The notes under the pieces: model-generated | Databases searched by the model: none | What the model was told of the DNA's origin: nothing | What the model saw: only the letters and a program-made list of their open reading frames with translations | Shown: positions 24,105-33,320 of the stretch, piece by piece | Position numbering within the stretch: position 1 is the first letter of the stretch | How the letters are laid out: each line of letters begins with the position of its first letter | Made by a program: the position numbers and the translations under genes | DNA from: an uncultured Blautia sp. | Lineage (GTDB): Bacteria; Bacillota; Clostridia; Lachnospirales; Lachnospiraceae | Direction of reading: 5' to 3' | NCBI RefSeq assembly: GCF_934372025.1 | Contig: NZ_CAKROJ010000009.1 | Location: forward strand, 1 to 64,000 | Length of the DNA stretch: 64,000 nt

Positions 24105-25358
24105 TTATAACAGCACTGTAACAGTCAGTCCATTGCCATTTCTGTTTTCTGCGGTAATTTTTCCTTTATGTGTCAGAACGATTGCCTTTGCAACTGACAA
24201 ACCGATTCCTGAACCACCAGTACCAGAGTTTCTGGAACTGTCCAAACGGTAAAACCTCTCAAACAACACATCCAGTTTTCCTTTTGGAAGTTCCTCCGCA
24301 TCATTATAAACTTCCAGCAGAATCTTTCTTCCTTTCCGCTTCAGCGTCAGTTTGATATTTCCTTTATCAGAAGAATATTTCACTGCATTATCCATCAGAA
24401 TTCCCGAAAGTTGTCGAATGGATTTTTCATCTCCCACATAAAAAATGTTGTTTTCAATCTCCAGTTCCAGATTCTTTTCCTTCGTCTGTGCCAGTGCTTC
24501 ATATGACTCTACACTTTCTGATACTGCTTCTGAAAGATTAAATTCCGCAGGATTCTGAAGTCCTTTTTCCTCATCCAGACGACTCAGGGTTACCAGCTGC
24601 TGCACCAGTCCTGACAGACGCTGAATCTGTTTACGGGTACTCTTTGTCCACTGAGACTCCCCATTTTCCATTTCCATCACTTCTGTATTGGCATCTATGA
24701 TCGTCAGTGGTGTTTTCAGTTCATGACTGGCATCTGTGATAAAACGCTTCTGTTTCTGAATACTTTCTTCGACTGGCTGGAAAACCATTCGCGAAAAAAT
24801 AACAACAAGAACAAAAACCGCAGCAAGTCCAAGAACAGAAACCGATACCGTCGTAATAAGTACTGTACGGAAATTTGAAAGTTCTCTCCTGCAGTCAAGG
24901 AATACGTATTTCACTTCGTCATCTGTATCCGTAACTCTGTAACGATAAATCCCGACAAAACCTGTTGTATCTGCTTTCTTGCTGATTTCTTCTGCATATT
25001 CTTCTGCTGTACTTTCATCAACTGCTGCAATTCTGTCCAGATCACAGTCTGTAATTTCACCATCTGAATCTTCTGTCACAGTAAAATATCGCGTCTCAAA
25101 CGGTGTTTCTGCTGAAAAATGTGCTTTCTCCTCTGGTTTTTCCGGCGGTTCCGTTTTTTTATTTCCTTCATTCGGTTTCTGCCCGGTTCCTTCCGGGAAC
25201 TTCCCGTCGTTCTGAGCAAGAAGAGATGTCATTTCATCTGCCCTGACCAACAGCTCTTTGTAATTACTGATATTGACAACACTCATAATGGCTGCAAGCA
25301 CTACTAATGTGGAAAGCATCGCCACCAGAATAAATTTTTTTCTCAGTTCCCGTATCAT
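24105..25358 (-). CDS. Membrane sensor histidine kinase
   Basis: This 417-residue kinase has membrane segments at about 8-30 and 164-188 around an extracellular domain of roughly 130 residues. The phospho-accepting His is H212 in DASHELKTPLT. N box ILMDNAVKYS, a G1-like position with YNDAEELP and G2 box GSGIGLSVAKA follow. The outer domain holds a Pro/Glu/Lys-rich stretch (residues 52-78, with TEPPEKPEEK) that resembles the linker of the secreted protein encoded at the head of this locus. Its start overlaps the response regulator stop by four bases, so the two are translationally coupled. Confidence 0.93.
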   Translation of the reverse strand: MIRELRKKFILVAMLSTLVVLAAIMSVVNISNYKELLVRADEMTSLLAQNDGKFPEGTGQKPNEGNKKTEPPEKPEEKAHFSAETPFETRYFTVTEDSDGEITDCDLDRIAAVDESTAEEYAEEISKKADTTGFVGIYRYRVTDTDDEVKYVFLDCRRELSNFRTVLITTVSVSVLGLAAVFVLVVIFSRMVFQPVEESIQKQKRFITDASHELKTPLTIIDANTEVMEMENGESQWTKSTRKQIQRLSGLVQQLVTLSRLDEEKGLQNPAEFNLSEAVSESVESYEALAQTKEKNLELEIENNIFYVGDEKSIRQLSGILMDNAVKYSSDKGNIKLTLKRKGRKILLEVYNDAEELPKGKLDVLFERFYRLDSSRNSGTGGSGIGLSVAKAIVLTHKGKITAENRNGNGLTVTVLL

Positions 25359-26029
25359 GGCTGTATCTCCAGATAATATCCCTGTCCTCTTGCTGCTTTA
25401 ATTTTCACATTTGCCTTAAGCCCAGTCAGCCGCTTTCTCAGATAAGAAATATATACCCATACAACTCCAACGTCTGCCTCACTGTCATAACCCCAGATTT
25501 TTTCCATAAAGCGTTCCGTAGAAATCACCTGTCCCGGATTGGCTGCCAGAAGTTCCATGATCTGAAATTCCTTGTTCGGCAGACGTATCACATCTGTTGG
25601 GGACTTCAGTTCAAAAGTTGTACAATCCAGCGAAAGATTACCAACGTTCAGTACAGAGCTCACCGCTTCTGTCCGTCTCCTTGTCACAGAACGTATTCTT
25701 GCCAGAAGTTCTTTCGCCGCAAATGGTTTACTCAGATAATCATCTGCACCACTGTCCAGTCCAAGCACACGATCATCCACCTCTGACCTGGCAGTCAGAA
25801 TCAGTACCGGGACATCATTTCCCTGTTTACGGATATTTTTTAACACGGTAATTCCATCCATCTTCGGCATCATAATATCCAGGATTGCTCCGTCATAGTT
25901 ATCTGCTTCCAGATATGACAGTGCATCCTCACCATTATAAACAGCATCTACGGAATAATTATTATGTTTGAGAATAACCACCAGAGCATCTGACAGCTCT
26001 TTTTCGTCTTCTGCAAGTAAAAGTCTCAT
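25355..26029 (-). CDS. OmpR-family response regulator
   Basis: This 224-residue protein has a receiver with the acidic pair in LAEDEKE, the phospho-Asp in DIMMPKMDG, LTARSE and the Lys in YLSKPFAAK. The winged-helix domain has WVYISYLRKRLTG and ARGQGYYLEI near the end. GAGGAG precedes the ATG. It lies 18 bases after the secreted repeat protein gene and overlaps the kinase gene. The three-gene layout suggests the system senses, or controls, the secreted protein. Confidence 0.95.
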   Translation of the reverse strand: MRLLLAEDEKELSDALVVILKHNNYSVDAVYNGEDALSYLEADNYDGAILDIMMPKMDGITVLKNIRKQGNDVPVLILTARSEVDDRVLGLDSGADDYLSKPFAAKELLARIRSVTRRRTEAVSSVLNVGNLSLDCTTFELKSPTDVIRLPNKEFQIMELLAANPGQVISTERFMEKIWGYDSEADVGVVWVYISYLRKRLTGLKANVKIKAARGQGYYLEIQP

Positions 26030-26047
26030 ACGCCTGCTCCTCTTTTA

Positions 26048-27691
26048 TCATGCAAGTTCTTCCGGTTTTTCCACCTCATAATCTGTCCACTGTGTTGTAG
26101 AAGAAGCACCGGAAAGATCTGCGTTATCTGAATAAGAATCTACAGTTACAGTATAACTGCTTTCGCCTTCCACGTAAACTGTTCCGTCTGCTCCTTTTAT
26201 AGTTACTGTATTTCCATCCGCATCAACGATCGTTCCGCTGTTGGAGAGACTTGTCAGCGTACTGTCACCTGTTACAGTCCATGTGCATCCATCACCGATA
26301 TACAGATTACAGTATCCGTCTCCACCTTCACCGGCATTACTCTCATCATCTGTTACCACACCGGTAAGTGTACTGCCATCGGTCATATAGAAATCAAGCT
26401 GGCTGATACTGTCCCATACCACATCTCCCTGCATCTCCTGCTGTGTTGCAGTAAACAGACAATCCGCTCCATTTTTTCCACTTTCACCCCAACCACGCTG
26501 GTTACTGTTTCCTGTACATTTCAGGAAGAAATCATTGTCATCTGCATACGTGATATTTACATCGGAGAGTGTAATTGTAGATTCCGTATTGGTTGTGTAG
26601 AACATACCTCCATTCTTTGCTGTCAGAGTGCCGCCATCCATTTCAAAAGTGCTGTTTCCAACTTCAGAATCTCCTGACATACTCTGATAAAGAATTACAT
26701 TCCAGGTACAGTCATTCTGTTCATCATCACTCATATTTCCTGTGAGATCTGAATCAAAAAGATGAATCGAGTTCAGACCTTCAATACAGATTGCTTCTGA
26801 ACCATTTGCTGTCAGCGTTGCATTGTTCACTGAAATATCTGCTGTACTGTAAATTGCCGGAGAACCAACTCCATTAGAAGTATAGGTTCCGCCATTTACT
26901 ACCATTGTTCCGCCGCCTCTGTCACTTCTGATGGCCGCCGAAGATTCTCCATTCGTCTCAACTGTCATATCCCATGCATAAAGCTTTCCTCCACCTGCTG
27001 CATGAATACCACCTGATGTATCCTGTTTGGTCGTAATCGTATCATTTGCTGCATAGACTGTTCCATCACCATAAGCAAACAGTCCGGCTGCTCCTTTGGA
27101 GTCCGTATCAATCGTAGAATTACTTACATAAGCCTCTCCGTCTGTCGCAAGGATTGCTGCCCCAACACCATAGAAGCTGGAGTTATCGCCGCCCTGACTG
27201 TCAGAGGATTCTCTTGTAATCGTTGAATTTTTGATAGAAACCTTTGCCCCATCCGAAATATGAGCCACATTTTCGTCAGTTCCTGTGGAACTCAATGTCT
27301 CTCCGTCTACGGTCGTGTCTTCTGTATAATCATTTACTGCATCATAGTTTTCCACGCCCTGAGACTGTCCTCCAGGTCCTCCCTTTCCATCTCCCTGCGG
27401 TGGTTCTCCATCTGGCTTTTCACCTGACGGGGCTTCCCCGTTATTTCCATCCGGCTTTTCGCCTGACGGAGCTTCTCCGTTATCTCCATCCGGCTTTTCC
27501 GGCGGTTCGCCATCTGGTTTCTCGCCCTGTGGGGCATTCTTGTCATCCACTGAAGTACTTTCCGAATCATCTGATTTGCTGTCTGCGGTACTCTCAGCTG
27601 CTGTCTCAGCGGTACTCTCAGCTGCATAGACACTTGCGGTTGACATACTTAACATTAATCCAAGCATTACTGCTACATATTTTTTCTTCAT
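26048..27691 (-). CDS. Secreted Pro-rich/beta-helix-like repeat protein
   Basis: The 547-residue precursor has a signal peptide (MKKKYVAVMLGLMLSMSTAS). It is followed by an Ala/Thr/Ser/Glu stretch and then by a linker of repeated EKPDG, EPPEKPDG and EAPSGEKPDG units (about residues 50-105). The remaining ~430 residues are Asn/Gly/Thr-rich strands with short repeats (VNGGTYTSNG, EMDGGTLTAKNGG), as in right-handed parallel beta-helix surface proteins. No LPXTG motif, lipobox or C-terminal membrane span is present, so it should be released or held non-covalently. Start at 27691: the GGTGG ribosome site precedes it, and that site lies in a long inverted repeat. The response regulator gene follows after 18 bases. 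Function unknown. Confidence 0.82.
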   Translation of the reverse strand: MKKKYVAVMLGLMLSMSTASVYAAESTAETAAESTADSKSDDSESTSVDDKNAPQGEKPDGEPPEKPDGDNGEAPSGEKPDGNNGEAPSGEKPDGEPPQGDGKGGPGGQSQGVENYDAVNDYTEDTTVDGETLSSTGTDENVAHISDGAKVSIKNSTITRESSDSQGGDNSSFYGVGAAILATDGEAYVSNSTIDTDSKGAAGLFAYGDGTVYAANDTITTKQDTSGGIHAAGGGKLYAWDMTVETNGESSAAIRSDRGGGTMVVNGGTYTSNGVGSPAIYSTADISVNNATLTANGSEAICIEGLNSIHLFDSDLTGNMSDDEQNDCTWNVILYQSMSGDSEVGNSTFEMDGGTLTAKNGGMFYTTNTESTITLSDVNITYADDNDFFLKCTGNSNQRGWGESGKNGADCLFTATQQEMQGDVVWDSISQLDFYMTDGSTLTGVVTDDESNAGEGGDGYCNLYIGDGCTWTVTGDSTLTSLSNSGTIVDADGNTVTIKGADGTVYVEGESSYTVTVDSYSDNADLSGASSTTQWTDYEVEKPEELA

Positions 27692-27696
27692 AAAAA

Positions 27697-27776
27697 AATT
27701 CCACCTTTCATAGTACATATATCTTTTTGAAATACTTTGTTTTCGTTTCGATATACATACTATAAAGGTGGAACTT
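27697..27776 (-). promoter_or_regulatory. Inverted repeat that can mask the ribosome site of the secreted protein gene
   Basis: AATTCCACCTTTCATAGTAC (from 27697) is matched by an inverted copy ending at 27776 (arms 27697-27723 and 27750-27776). In the minus-strand transcript the upstream arm carries TTCCACCTTT and the downstream arm AAAGGTGGAA, which contains the ribosome site, so a hairpin would hide it. The same arms could instead be a DNA operator for the response regulator. No convincing promoter was identified upstream. Confidence 0.7.
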
Positions 27777-27818
27777 TAATTCTACTTTAAATAATCCGTG
27801 AAGATTATGTGTATTATA

Positions 27819-28361
27819 TTATCTGTAATAATGTCTGCCATCGATTCCATTCAGGATGCATTCCACTCCCTCAAGAATCAGATAAGCGCCGATCAGCACT
27901 CCCATAGAAAAGATCGTAATCATCGGTCGGAATATCAGAAGGATTCCGACTGCCAGTCCCAAAATATTCAGAACCAGTGAAATATTATAATAGGTACTTC
28001 CAAAATGCATCTTCATATACTGCAGATGAGAAAGTCTGGAAATACAGTGTGCAATGATCCATATCGGAAGAATCATTGCAAGTGCCCAGGTTCCTGCTCC
28101 CGGATGAGCGATCAACATAAAGCCTGCCATCACCGTCAGGATTCCGGTCACCAAAGATATAATCGGACCAAACCCGGTAAAGTGTTCCACTTTTACATAA
28201 AGTACAATATCCGCAATTCCTGTGAAAATTGCAAGAATACCACACAAAATAACAATCCAGTTGATCACACCGATCGGCTGACGCATGATCACAACTCCAA
28301 GAATGATCAGGATTATTCCCATGACCAGTTCAAACCAGCCAATTTCAGACTTTCTGTTCAT
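27819..28361 (-). CDS. DUF308 (HdeD-like) membrane protein
   Basis: This 180-residue protein has about six closely spaced membrane helices with the DUF308 signature of short helix pairs (GIILIILGVVIM, GILAIFTGIADIVL, GVLIGAYLILEGVECI). Members include HdeD of enteric acid resistance, but the molecular role is unknown. Start at 28361: AGGAGG lies nine bases upstream, whereas the Met two codons earlier is only three bases from it. It overlaps the end of ftsH by 17 bases and is probably cotranscribed with it. Confidence 0.85.
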   Translation of the reverse strand: MNRKSEIGWFELVMGIILIILGVVIMRQPIGVINWIVILCGILAIFTGIADIVLYVKVEHFTGFGPIISLVTGILTVMAGFMLIAHPGAGTWALAMILPIWIIAHCISRLSHLQYMKMHFGSTYYNISLVLNILGLAVGILLIFRPMITIFSMGVLIGAYLILEGVECILNGIDGRHYYR

Positions 28362-30255
28362 TTGCATCCGCCTCCTTTATCTCCGGTTTTATTTCAGTTT
28401 CTGTCTCAGATCTTGTTTCCGTAAGTGTCTCATTTTTTTCATCTTTCAGGATTTTCATGAACTCGTCACCGGTGATCGTCTCTTTCTCATAAAGATAGTT
28501 TGCCAGTGCATCCAGTTTTTCACGGTTATCCAGAAGGATTTTTTTTGCTTTCTCATGTTCTCTTTTGACAAGTTCAACTACTTTGCGGTCAATCTCGTTC
28601 TGGGTATCTGCCGAACATGCCAGAGAAGCATCCCCGCCCAGATACTGATTTGTCACAATTTCCATTGCAACCATATCAAAATCCTCGCTCATACCGTAAC
28701 GGGTGATCATCGCACGTGCAATCTTGGTAGCCTGCTCGATATCATTGGAAGCTCCTGTTGTTACTTCACCAAAAACAACTTCCTCTGCGGCACGACCGCC
28801 GGTAAAGGTTGCGATCTTATTCTCCAGTTCTTTTTTGGTCAGAAGATATTTATCTCCCTGCTCTACCTGCATGGTATAGCCAAGTGCACCTGAAGTTCTT
28901 GGGATGATCGTGATCTTCTGGACCGGTGCAGAATGTGTCTGCATTGCCGCCACAAGAGCATGACCAATCTCATGATAAGCCACAACCTTCTTTTCCTGAT
29001 CAGAAAGTACTGCATTTTTCTTCTGATATCCGGCAATAACAACTTCAATACTTTCTTCCAGGTCCGCCTCCGTTACTACTTCACGATTGTCACGGACTGC
29101 ACGAAGTGCTGCCTCATTTATGATATTGGCAAGCTCTGCACCGGATGCACCGGATGCCATCCTTGCAATCGTATGGAAATCCACATCATCTGAAAGTGGA
29201 ACTTTCTTTGCGTGGACTTTAAGAATTGCCTCACGGCCTTCAAGATCCGGAAGTTCAACCGGTACACGACGGTCAAAACGTCCCGGACGGGTCAGAGCCG
29301 GGTCAAGAGATTCCGGACGGTTGGTTGCCGCCAGAATGATAACACCATTATTTCCTTCAAAACCATCCATCTCTGTAAGCAGCTGGTTCAGTGTCTGCTC
29401 ACGTTCATCATTTCCGCCTGCCATCTGGCCGTCACGCTTTTTACCAATGGCATCAATCTCATCGATAAATACAATACACGGAGCTTTTTCCTTCGCCTGT
29501 TTGAAAAGGTCACGAACTTTGGAAGCTCCCATACCGACAAACATTTCCACGAATTCAGAACCTGACATGGAGAAGAATGGTACATTTGCTTCTCCTGCCA
29601 CAGCCTTTGCAAGCATAGTTTTACCAGTACCTGGAGGACCTACAAGAAGAACTCCCTTCGGCATGGACGCACCGACTTTTGTATATTTTTCAGGATTGTG
29701 CAGATAATCTACAATCTCCTGGAGGTTTTCTTTTGCCTCTTCTTCACCGGCTACATCACTGAAACGAATTCCCTCCGTTGATGGAACGTAAACTTTTGCA
29801 TTGCTCTTTCCCATTCCAAATGCCATGGAATTCTTTCCGCCCATCTGATTCATCATCTTGCGGCTCAGGTACTGTCCCAGTGCGATAAAGATAATCAGAG
29901 GGAGCACGCCTGTGAGCAAAAAGTTTGCAACCGGCGACATCTGCTGGTCGATCTCCTTGGAAAATTTTGCCCCGGCCTTATAAAGGCGCTCTGTCAAAGT
30001 CGGATCTTCCATCACGCCGGTTTTGTAGATTGTGGTTTTGTCATCCTTGTCTGTAAAAAGGATCTGGTTGTCTTCTACCTGGACATCGTCGATCTTTTTA
30101 TCCTCGATCTTGGTCATAAAGGTTCCATAATCGACTTCTTTAACCATCGTTTTTGTGAGCATCGGAGTGATAAGCACATTAAAGATGATTATGACCAGAA
30201 GTACCATTCCATAATAAAAGAGCAAGGGCTTTTTGGGTGTTTTTACTTCCTTCAT
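28345..30255 (-). CDS. ftsH: ATP-dependent zinc metalloprotease FtsH
   Basis: This 636-residue membrane protease has two membrane segments (about 12-32 and 111-130) around an extracellular loop. They are followed by an AAA domain with Walker A GPPGTGKT, Walker B FIDEIDAIG and the second region of homology TNRPESLDPALTRPGRFD, then an M41 protease domain with HEIGH. It extracts and degrades misfolded or unassembled membrane proteins and short-lived regulators. The C-terminal 25 residues are acidic and low in complexity. A TATAAT box on the minus strand lies about 35 bases upstream of the start. Confidence 0.98.
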   Translation of the reverse strand: MKEVKTPKKPLLFYYGMVLLVIIIFNVLITPMLTKTMVKEVDYGTFMTKIEDKKIDDVQVEDNQILFTDKDDKTTIYKTGVMEDPTLTERLYKAGAKFSKEIDQQMSPVANFLLTGVLPLIIFIALGQYLSRKMMNQMGGKNSMAFGMGKSNAKVYVPSTEGIRFSDVAGEEEAKENLQEIVDYLHNPEKYTKVGASMPKGVLLVGPPGTGKTMLAKAVAGEANVPFFSMSGSEFVEMFVGMGASKVRDLFKQAKEKAPCIVFIDEIDAIGKKRDGQMAGGNDEREQTLNQLLTEMDGFEGNNGVIILAATNRPESLDPALTRPGRFDRRVPVELPDLEGREAILKVHAKKVPLSDDVDFHTIARMASGASGAELANIINEAALRAVRDNREVVTEADLEESIEVVIAGYQKKNAVLSDQEKKVVAYHEIGHALVAAMQTHSAPVQKITIIPRTSGALGYTMQVEQGDKYLLTKKELENKIATFTGGRAAEEVVFGEVTTGASNDIEQATKIARAMITRYGMSEDFDMVAMEIVTNQYLGGDASLACSADTQNEIDRKVVELVKREHEKAKKILLDNREKLDALANYLYEKETITGDEFMKILKDEKNETLTETRSETETEIKPEIKEADANEQKV

Positions 30256-30370
30256 TCGAATTCCTCCGTTTCTTATTTTTACTATATATTATAGTGCTGT
30301 TGGAGGAGATTTAACATAGACAAAATTGGGGAAGTGGTGAAAAGAAGGGGTGGGTTGTGGGGGTAGTTAC

Positions 30371-30631
30371 GGCAGGGGCTTCAAATATATTATAATGTCG
30401 ATATACGTACAGATACTGATAAACATATGGCTGGCAGACCAGAGCAACGGTCTGCTGAACTAACTGCCAACTACGTCTACGCATTCTCTCAACAATAGTC
30501 TCGAGAATGAGACTTCGTAGGCAGTGGATTTCATCAGTACCTAAAAGCGCTCTGTAAGTGTCTGCTGCGCCTATATGTTTACAGTATCTTGTGTATTATC
30601 GATATACAGTCGAGGAAAAGAAGCCCCTGCC
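30371..30631. repeat. 261-bp palindrome
   Basis: The ends GGCAGGGGCTTC (30371-30382) and GAAGCCCCTGCC (30620-30631) are perfect complements. Further in, GTCGATATAC pairs with GTATTATCGATATAC, and CAGATACTGATAAACATATG with its near complement at 30572-30595. Inner stems include GCAGACC/GGTCTGC and CATTCTCT/CGAGAATG. Confidence 0.75.
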
Positions 30632-30765
30632 TGTTTACCGACCCCAAACGCACTGAGCGAAGAAGTACGTCGCGTGGGCGATGTATCCGCGACAGCAACT
30701 TGTGGCGTGTGAAAATAATCTGCATTTGTGGGGATCCGCGGATGTAGTCATTTATTTGGCACAAA

Positions 30766-30822
30766 TTCAAGAATGCCTCGGCATTCTTGCTGCGAGATGC
30801 GCGTCATGCAATGCATGACATA
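30766..30822. repeat. 57-bp dispersed hairpin repeat, copy 1
   Basis: It contains CAAGAATGCC/GGCATTCTTG and GTCATGCA/TGCATGAC stems. An identical 57-bp copy lies in the opposite orientation at 52569-52625, and a degenerate fragment at 418-441. Confidence 0.85.
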
Positions 30823-30858
30823 CTTCTTCTGCGCATCTCTGCAATCCTGCCGGAGGCT

Positions 30859-30944
30859 ATATCAGATGGGGGATTGACTCCCACTACTGATACTGATTTA
30901 TTGCTCGCAACCTACAGAGGTGGGAGTCATCTCACATCTGATAT
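30859..30944. repeat. Palindromic repeat, family 3, copy 1
   Basis: ATATCAGATG pairs with CATCTGATAT at the ends, and GACTCCCAC with GTGGGAGTC inside. The centre reads ACTGATACTGATTTATTGCT. It matches copy 2 at 33321-33404. Confidence 0.8.
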
Positions 30945-31163
30945 GATCTACTTTGGGCATAATCGCAGATGCAGTCACTTATTCAGCGCAATTTTTAATC
31001 TGCTTTGGGAAGATTCGCGGATGTAGTCATTTATTCAACACAATTTTTAATCTGCTTTTAAGATTATTTCTAATGTAGATTAGATTTCTAGAAATGAGAA
31101 TAAGTATAATGAAAATAAATTCAAGTGAAGCTAATAGAATAGATATTGATTATATATTTACAG

Positions 31164-31442
31164 TATCTTGTCTGATATTTCATACACAGACAGAATAAGC
31201 CCCATATCCAGATTAAAAACACTCGTGAGTACTGCGTGATGAGATGCAGGCTTAGCTTCCACCACCAAGCCCACTGTCTGAGCGAAGCGAGTTTGGGCGA
31301 CTGGTGGATAATAAGCGCATGCATCGAGTAGCAGACGCAGCGGTGTTTTATATCCTGGATATGGGGCTTATTATGTCGTATGTATAGATATCACATAAAT
31401 ACTTAATCAAATATCTTGCGTGATATTTCATACACAGACAGA
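31164..31442. repeat. Family-2 palindrome (copy E, 31194-31372) flanked by 31-bp direct repeats
   Basis: TATCTTGTCTGATATTTCAT and following bases (31164-31194) recur at 31412-31442 with two differences. Between them is a 179-bp palindrome with ends AATAAGCCCCATATCCAG (31194-31211) and its exact complement (31355-31372). Its core (GATGCAGGCT..., AAGCCCACTG..., GAGCGAAGCGAGTTTGGGCG) matches the three copies near 56021-57019, while the outer arms differ. Confidence 0.8.
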
Positions 31443-31447
31443 GTTAT

Positions 31448-33238
31448 CTAGAACTTACGGAAGCGTGTATATCTGCGTTCCAGGAGTTCATCTTCGGAAA
31501 GGTTTGTATACTGCTTAAGGAATTCGCAGATCTTGTCGTTCAGGCGTTCTGCCACCTGCCACAGACTCTCCACTGTCAGATTCTCCGGTTCCGGAATCAC
31601 CTGCTCAATGATTTCCTTATCATACAGATCCGCCGCAGTCAGCTGCATAACCCCCGCAGCCTCCTTCGCCCTGGCACTGTCCTTCCAGAGAATACTTGCA
31701 AATCCCTCCGGAGAAAGAATCGAGTATACTGAGTTCTCAAGCATCCAGACCTGATCCCCTGCGGCAAGCGCAAGCGCTCCGCCACTACCGCCTTCTCCTG
31801 TTACAATAGACAGAACCGGTGTCTTAAGCCCTGCAAGTTCCCAGAGATTACGAGCAATTGCTTCACCCTGTCCTCTCTCTTCTGCTTCGATACCACAGAA
31901 AGCTCCCGGAGTATCGACAAAACAAATTACCGGACGATGGAACTTCTCCGCCTGCTTCATAAGACGAAGAGCCTTGCGGTAACCCTCCGGCATCGGCATT
32001 CCAAAGTTATGCTCGATATTTTCCTTTGTGTTGGTTCCTTTTTCCTGTACGATAACGGTGACAGGTCTGCCATGAAATTTTGCAATTCCGCCAATGATTG
32101 CCTTATCATCACCGTAGTTGCGATCTCCATGGAATTCCATAAAATCCGTAAAAAGTGCTTCTATATAATCACTGCCAGACGGACGATCAATCTTACGAGA
32201 AATCTGGACACGATCCCATGCTGTGAGATATGGATTGATACCGATGTGGTCATCATTGTTTTCTATCGTAGTCTCATCCTGACTTGCTTGGTTCTTATTT
32301 ACAGATATGATGCTATCTGTTGATTCAAAGTCTCCCTTGTCGTCTCTGCCAATTTTTTCGGTCTGACTCTCAGCACCTGTATCTTCATGCATTTCCAGAA
32401 TTCTTCCAAGCTTTTCTTTAAGTTCTTCTCGTCTTACGATGTCATCCACAAAACCATGTTCTACTAAAAATTCCGCTCTCTGAAATCCTTTTGGAAGCTT
32501 CTGGCGAATCGTCTGCTCGATAACACGCGGACCGGCAAAACCGATCAGTGCACCAGGCTCTGCCAAAATAATATCTCCAAGCATTGCAAAACTTGCCGTC
32601 ACACCTCCGGTCGTAGGTTCGGTCAGCACGGATACGTACAGAAGCCCTGCTTTGCTGTGACGTTCCAGTGCCGCAGAAGTTTTGGCCATCTGCATCAGAG
32701 AAGTGATTCCCTCCTGCATTCTGGCTCCGCCTGAACAGGCAAAAATAATCACTGGAAGCTTCTCCTCTGTCGCGCGCTCTACCGCTCTGGTGATTTTTTC
32801 GCCAACAGCCCAGCCCATGCTCGCCATCAGAAATCTTCCGTCGCAGACTGCAATTACAGTATCTCTTCCATTGATTTTTCCTTTTCCGGTGACTACTGCT
32901 TCTTTGAGCCCTGTTTTTTCCTGAAGTGCCTGTACTTTTTCCGGATAGCCTTTGTAATTAACAGGATTTCCGCCAACCAACTCATGATCCCATTCTTCAA
33001 AGCTTCCTTCGTCAATCACCATCTGGATTCTGCGGTATGCATGCACGCGGAAGTATCCTCCACATTTCGGACAGATATAATATCCCTGTTTTACATCTTC
33101 TGTAATAATAGCAGCCCCACACTTATTGCATTTACGCAAAAGTCCTTCCGGGACTTCCGGTCTGGAAGCACGAGCCGTATTATGACTCTGTATTCTGGAA
33201 ATAATCCTTGTCTTTTTGAACATGTTATCCAACTTCAT
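31448..33238 (-). CDS. accDA: Acetyl-CoA carboxylase carboxyltransferase, fused beta (AccD) and alpha (AccA) subunits
   Basis: This 596-residue protein transfers CO2 from carboxybiotin on BCCP to acetyl-CoA, forming malonyl-CoA. The N-terminal part is AccD: zinc ribbon C37/C40/C56/C59, then the crotonase-like core (ACSGGARMQEG, LTEPTTGGVTASFA, GFAGPRVIEQT). Residues about 285-333 are an acidic low-complexity linker. The C-terminal part is AccA (FHGDRNYGDDKAIIGG, FVDTPGAFCGI, GEGGSGGALAL). In many bacteria these are two genes; here one frame covers both with no stop or frameshift. Start at 33238: CAGGAG is nine bases upstream, while the GTG at 33244 is too close to it. It is the last gene of the fatty-acid operon. 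Confidence 0.96.
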   Translation of the reverse strand: MKLDNMFKKTRIISRIQSHNTARASRPEVPEGLLRKCNKCGAAIITEDVKQGYYICPKCGGYFRVHAYRRIQMVIDEGSFEEWDHELVGGNPVNYKGYPEKVQALQEKTGLKEAVVTGKGKINGRDTVIAVCDGRFLMASMGWAVGEKITRAVERATEEKLPVIIFACSGGARMQEGITSLMQMAKTSAALERHSKAGLLYVSVLTEPTTGGVTASFAMLGDIILAEPGALIGFAGPRVIEQTIRQKLPKGFQRAEFLVEHGFVDDIVRREELKEKLGRILEMHEDTGAESQTEKIGRDDKGDFESTDSIISVNKNQASQDETTIENNDDHIGINPYLTAWDRVQISRKIDRPSGSDYIEALFTDFMEFHGDRNYGDDKAIIGGIAKFHGRPVTVIVQEKGTNTKENIEHNFGMPMPEGYRKALRLMKQAEKFHRPVICFVDTPGAFCGIEAEERGQGEAIARNLWELAGLKTPVLSIVTGEGGSGGALALAAGDQVWMLENSVYSILSPEGFASILWKDSARAKEAAGVMQLTAADLYDKEIIEQVIPEPENLTVESLWQVAERLNDKICEFLKQYTNLSEDELLERRYTRFRKF

Positions 33239-33320
33239 GATCACTAACTCCTGTCAATACCAATACTGTACGTATCCAAATTCTCGGACACCTGCCTGTT
33301 ATTTTTAACCCACTCTCTTC

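Larger units (their letters stand above)
30256..31447. other. Gene-free repeat-rich region between ftsH and the fatty-acid operon
   Basis: This 1.2-kb region holds a 261-bp palindrome (30371-30631), three inverted units of the 53-bp repeat that is tandem at 55620-56800 (about 30705-30765, 30963-31015 and 31015-31065), the 57-bp dispersed hairpin (30766-30822), a family-3 palindrome (30859-30944) and a family-2 palindrome (31194-31372) flanked by 31-bp direct repeats. Open frames here only read through these repeats. No gene is supported. Confidence 0.75.

Noticed and set aside
30371..31442. Small open frames between ftsH and accDA
   Set aside because: They read through palindromes and inverted repeats only; no conserved-looking protein and no ribosome site.
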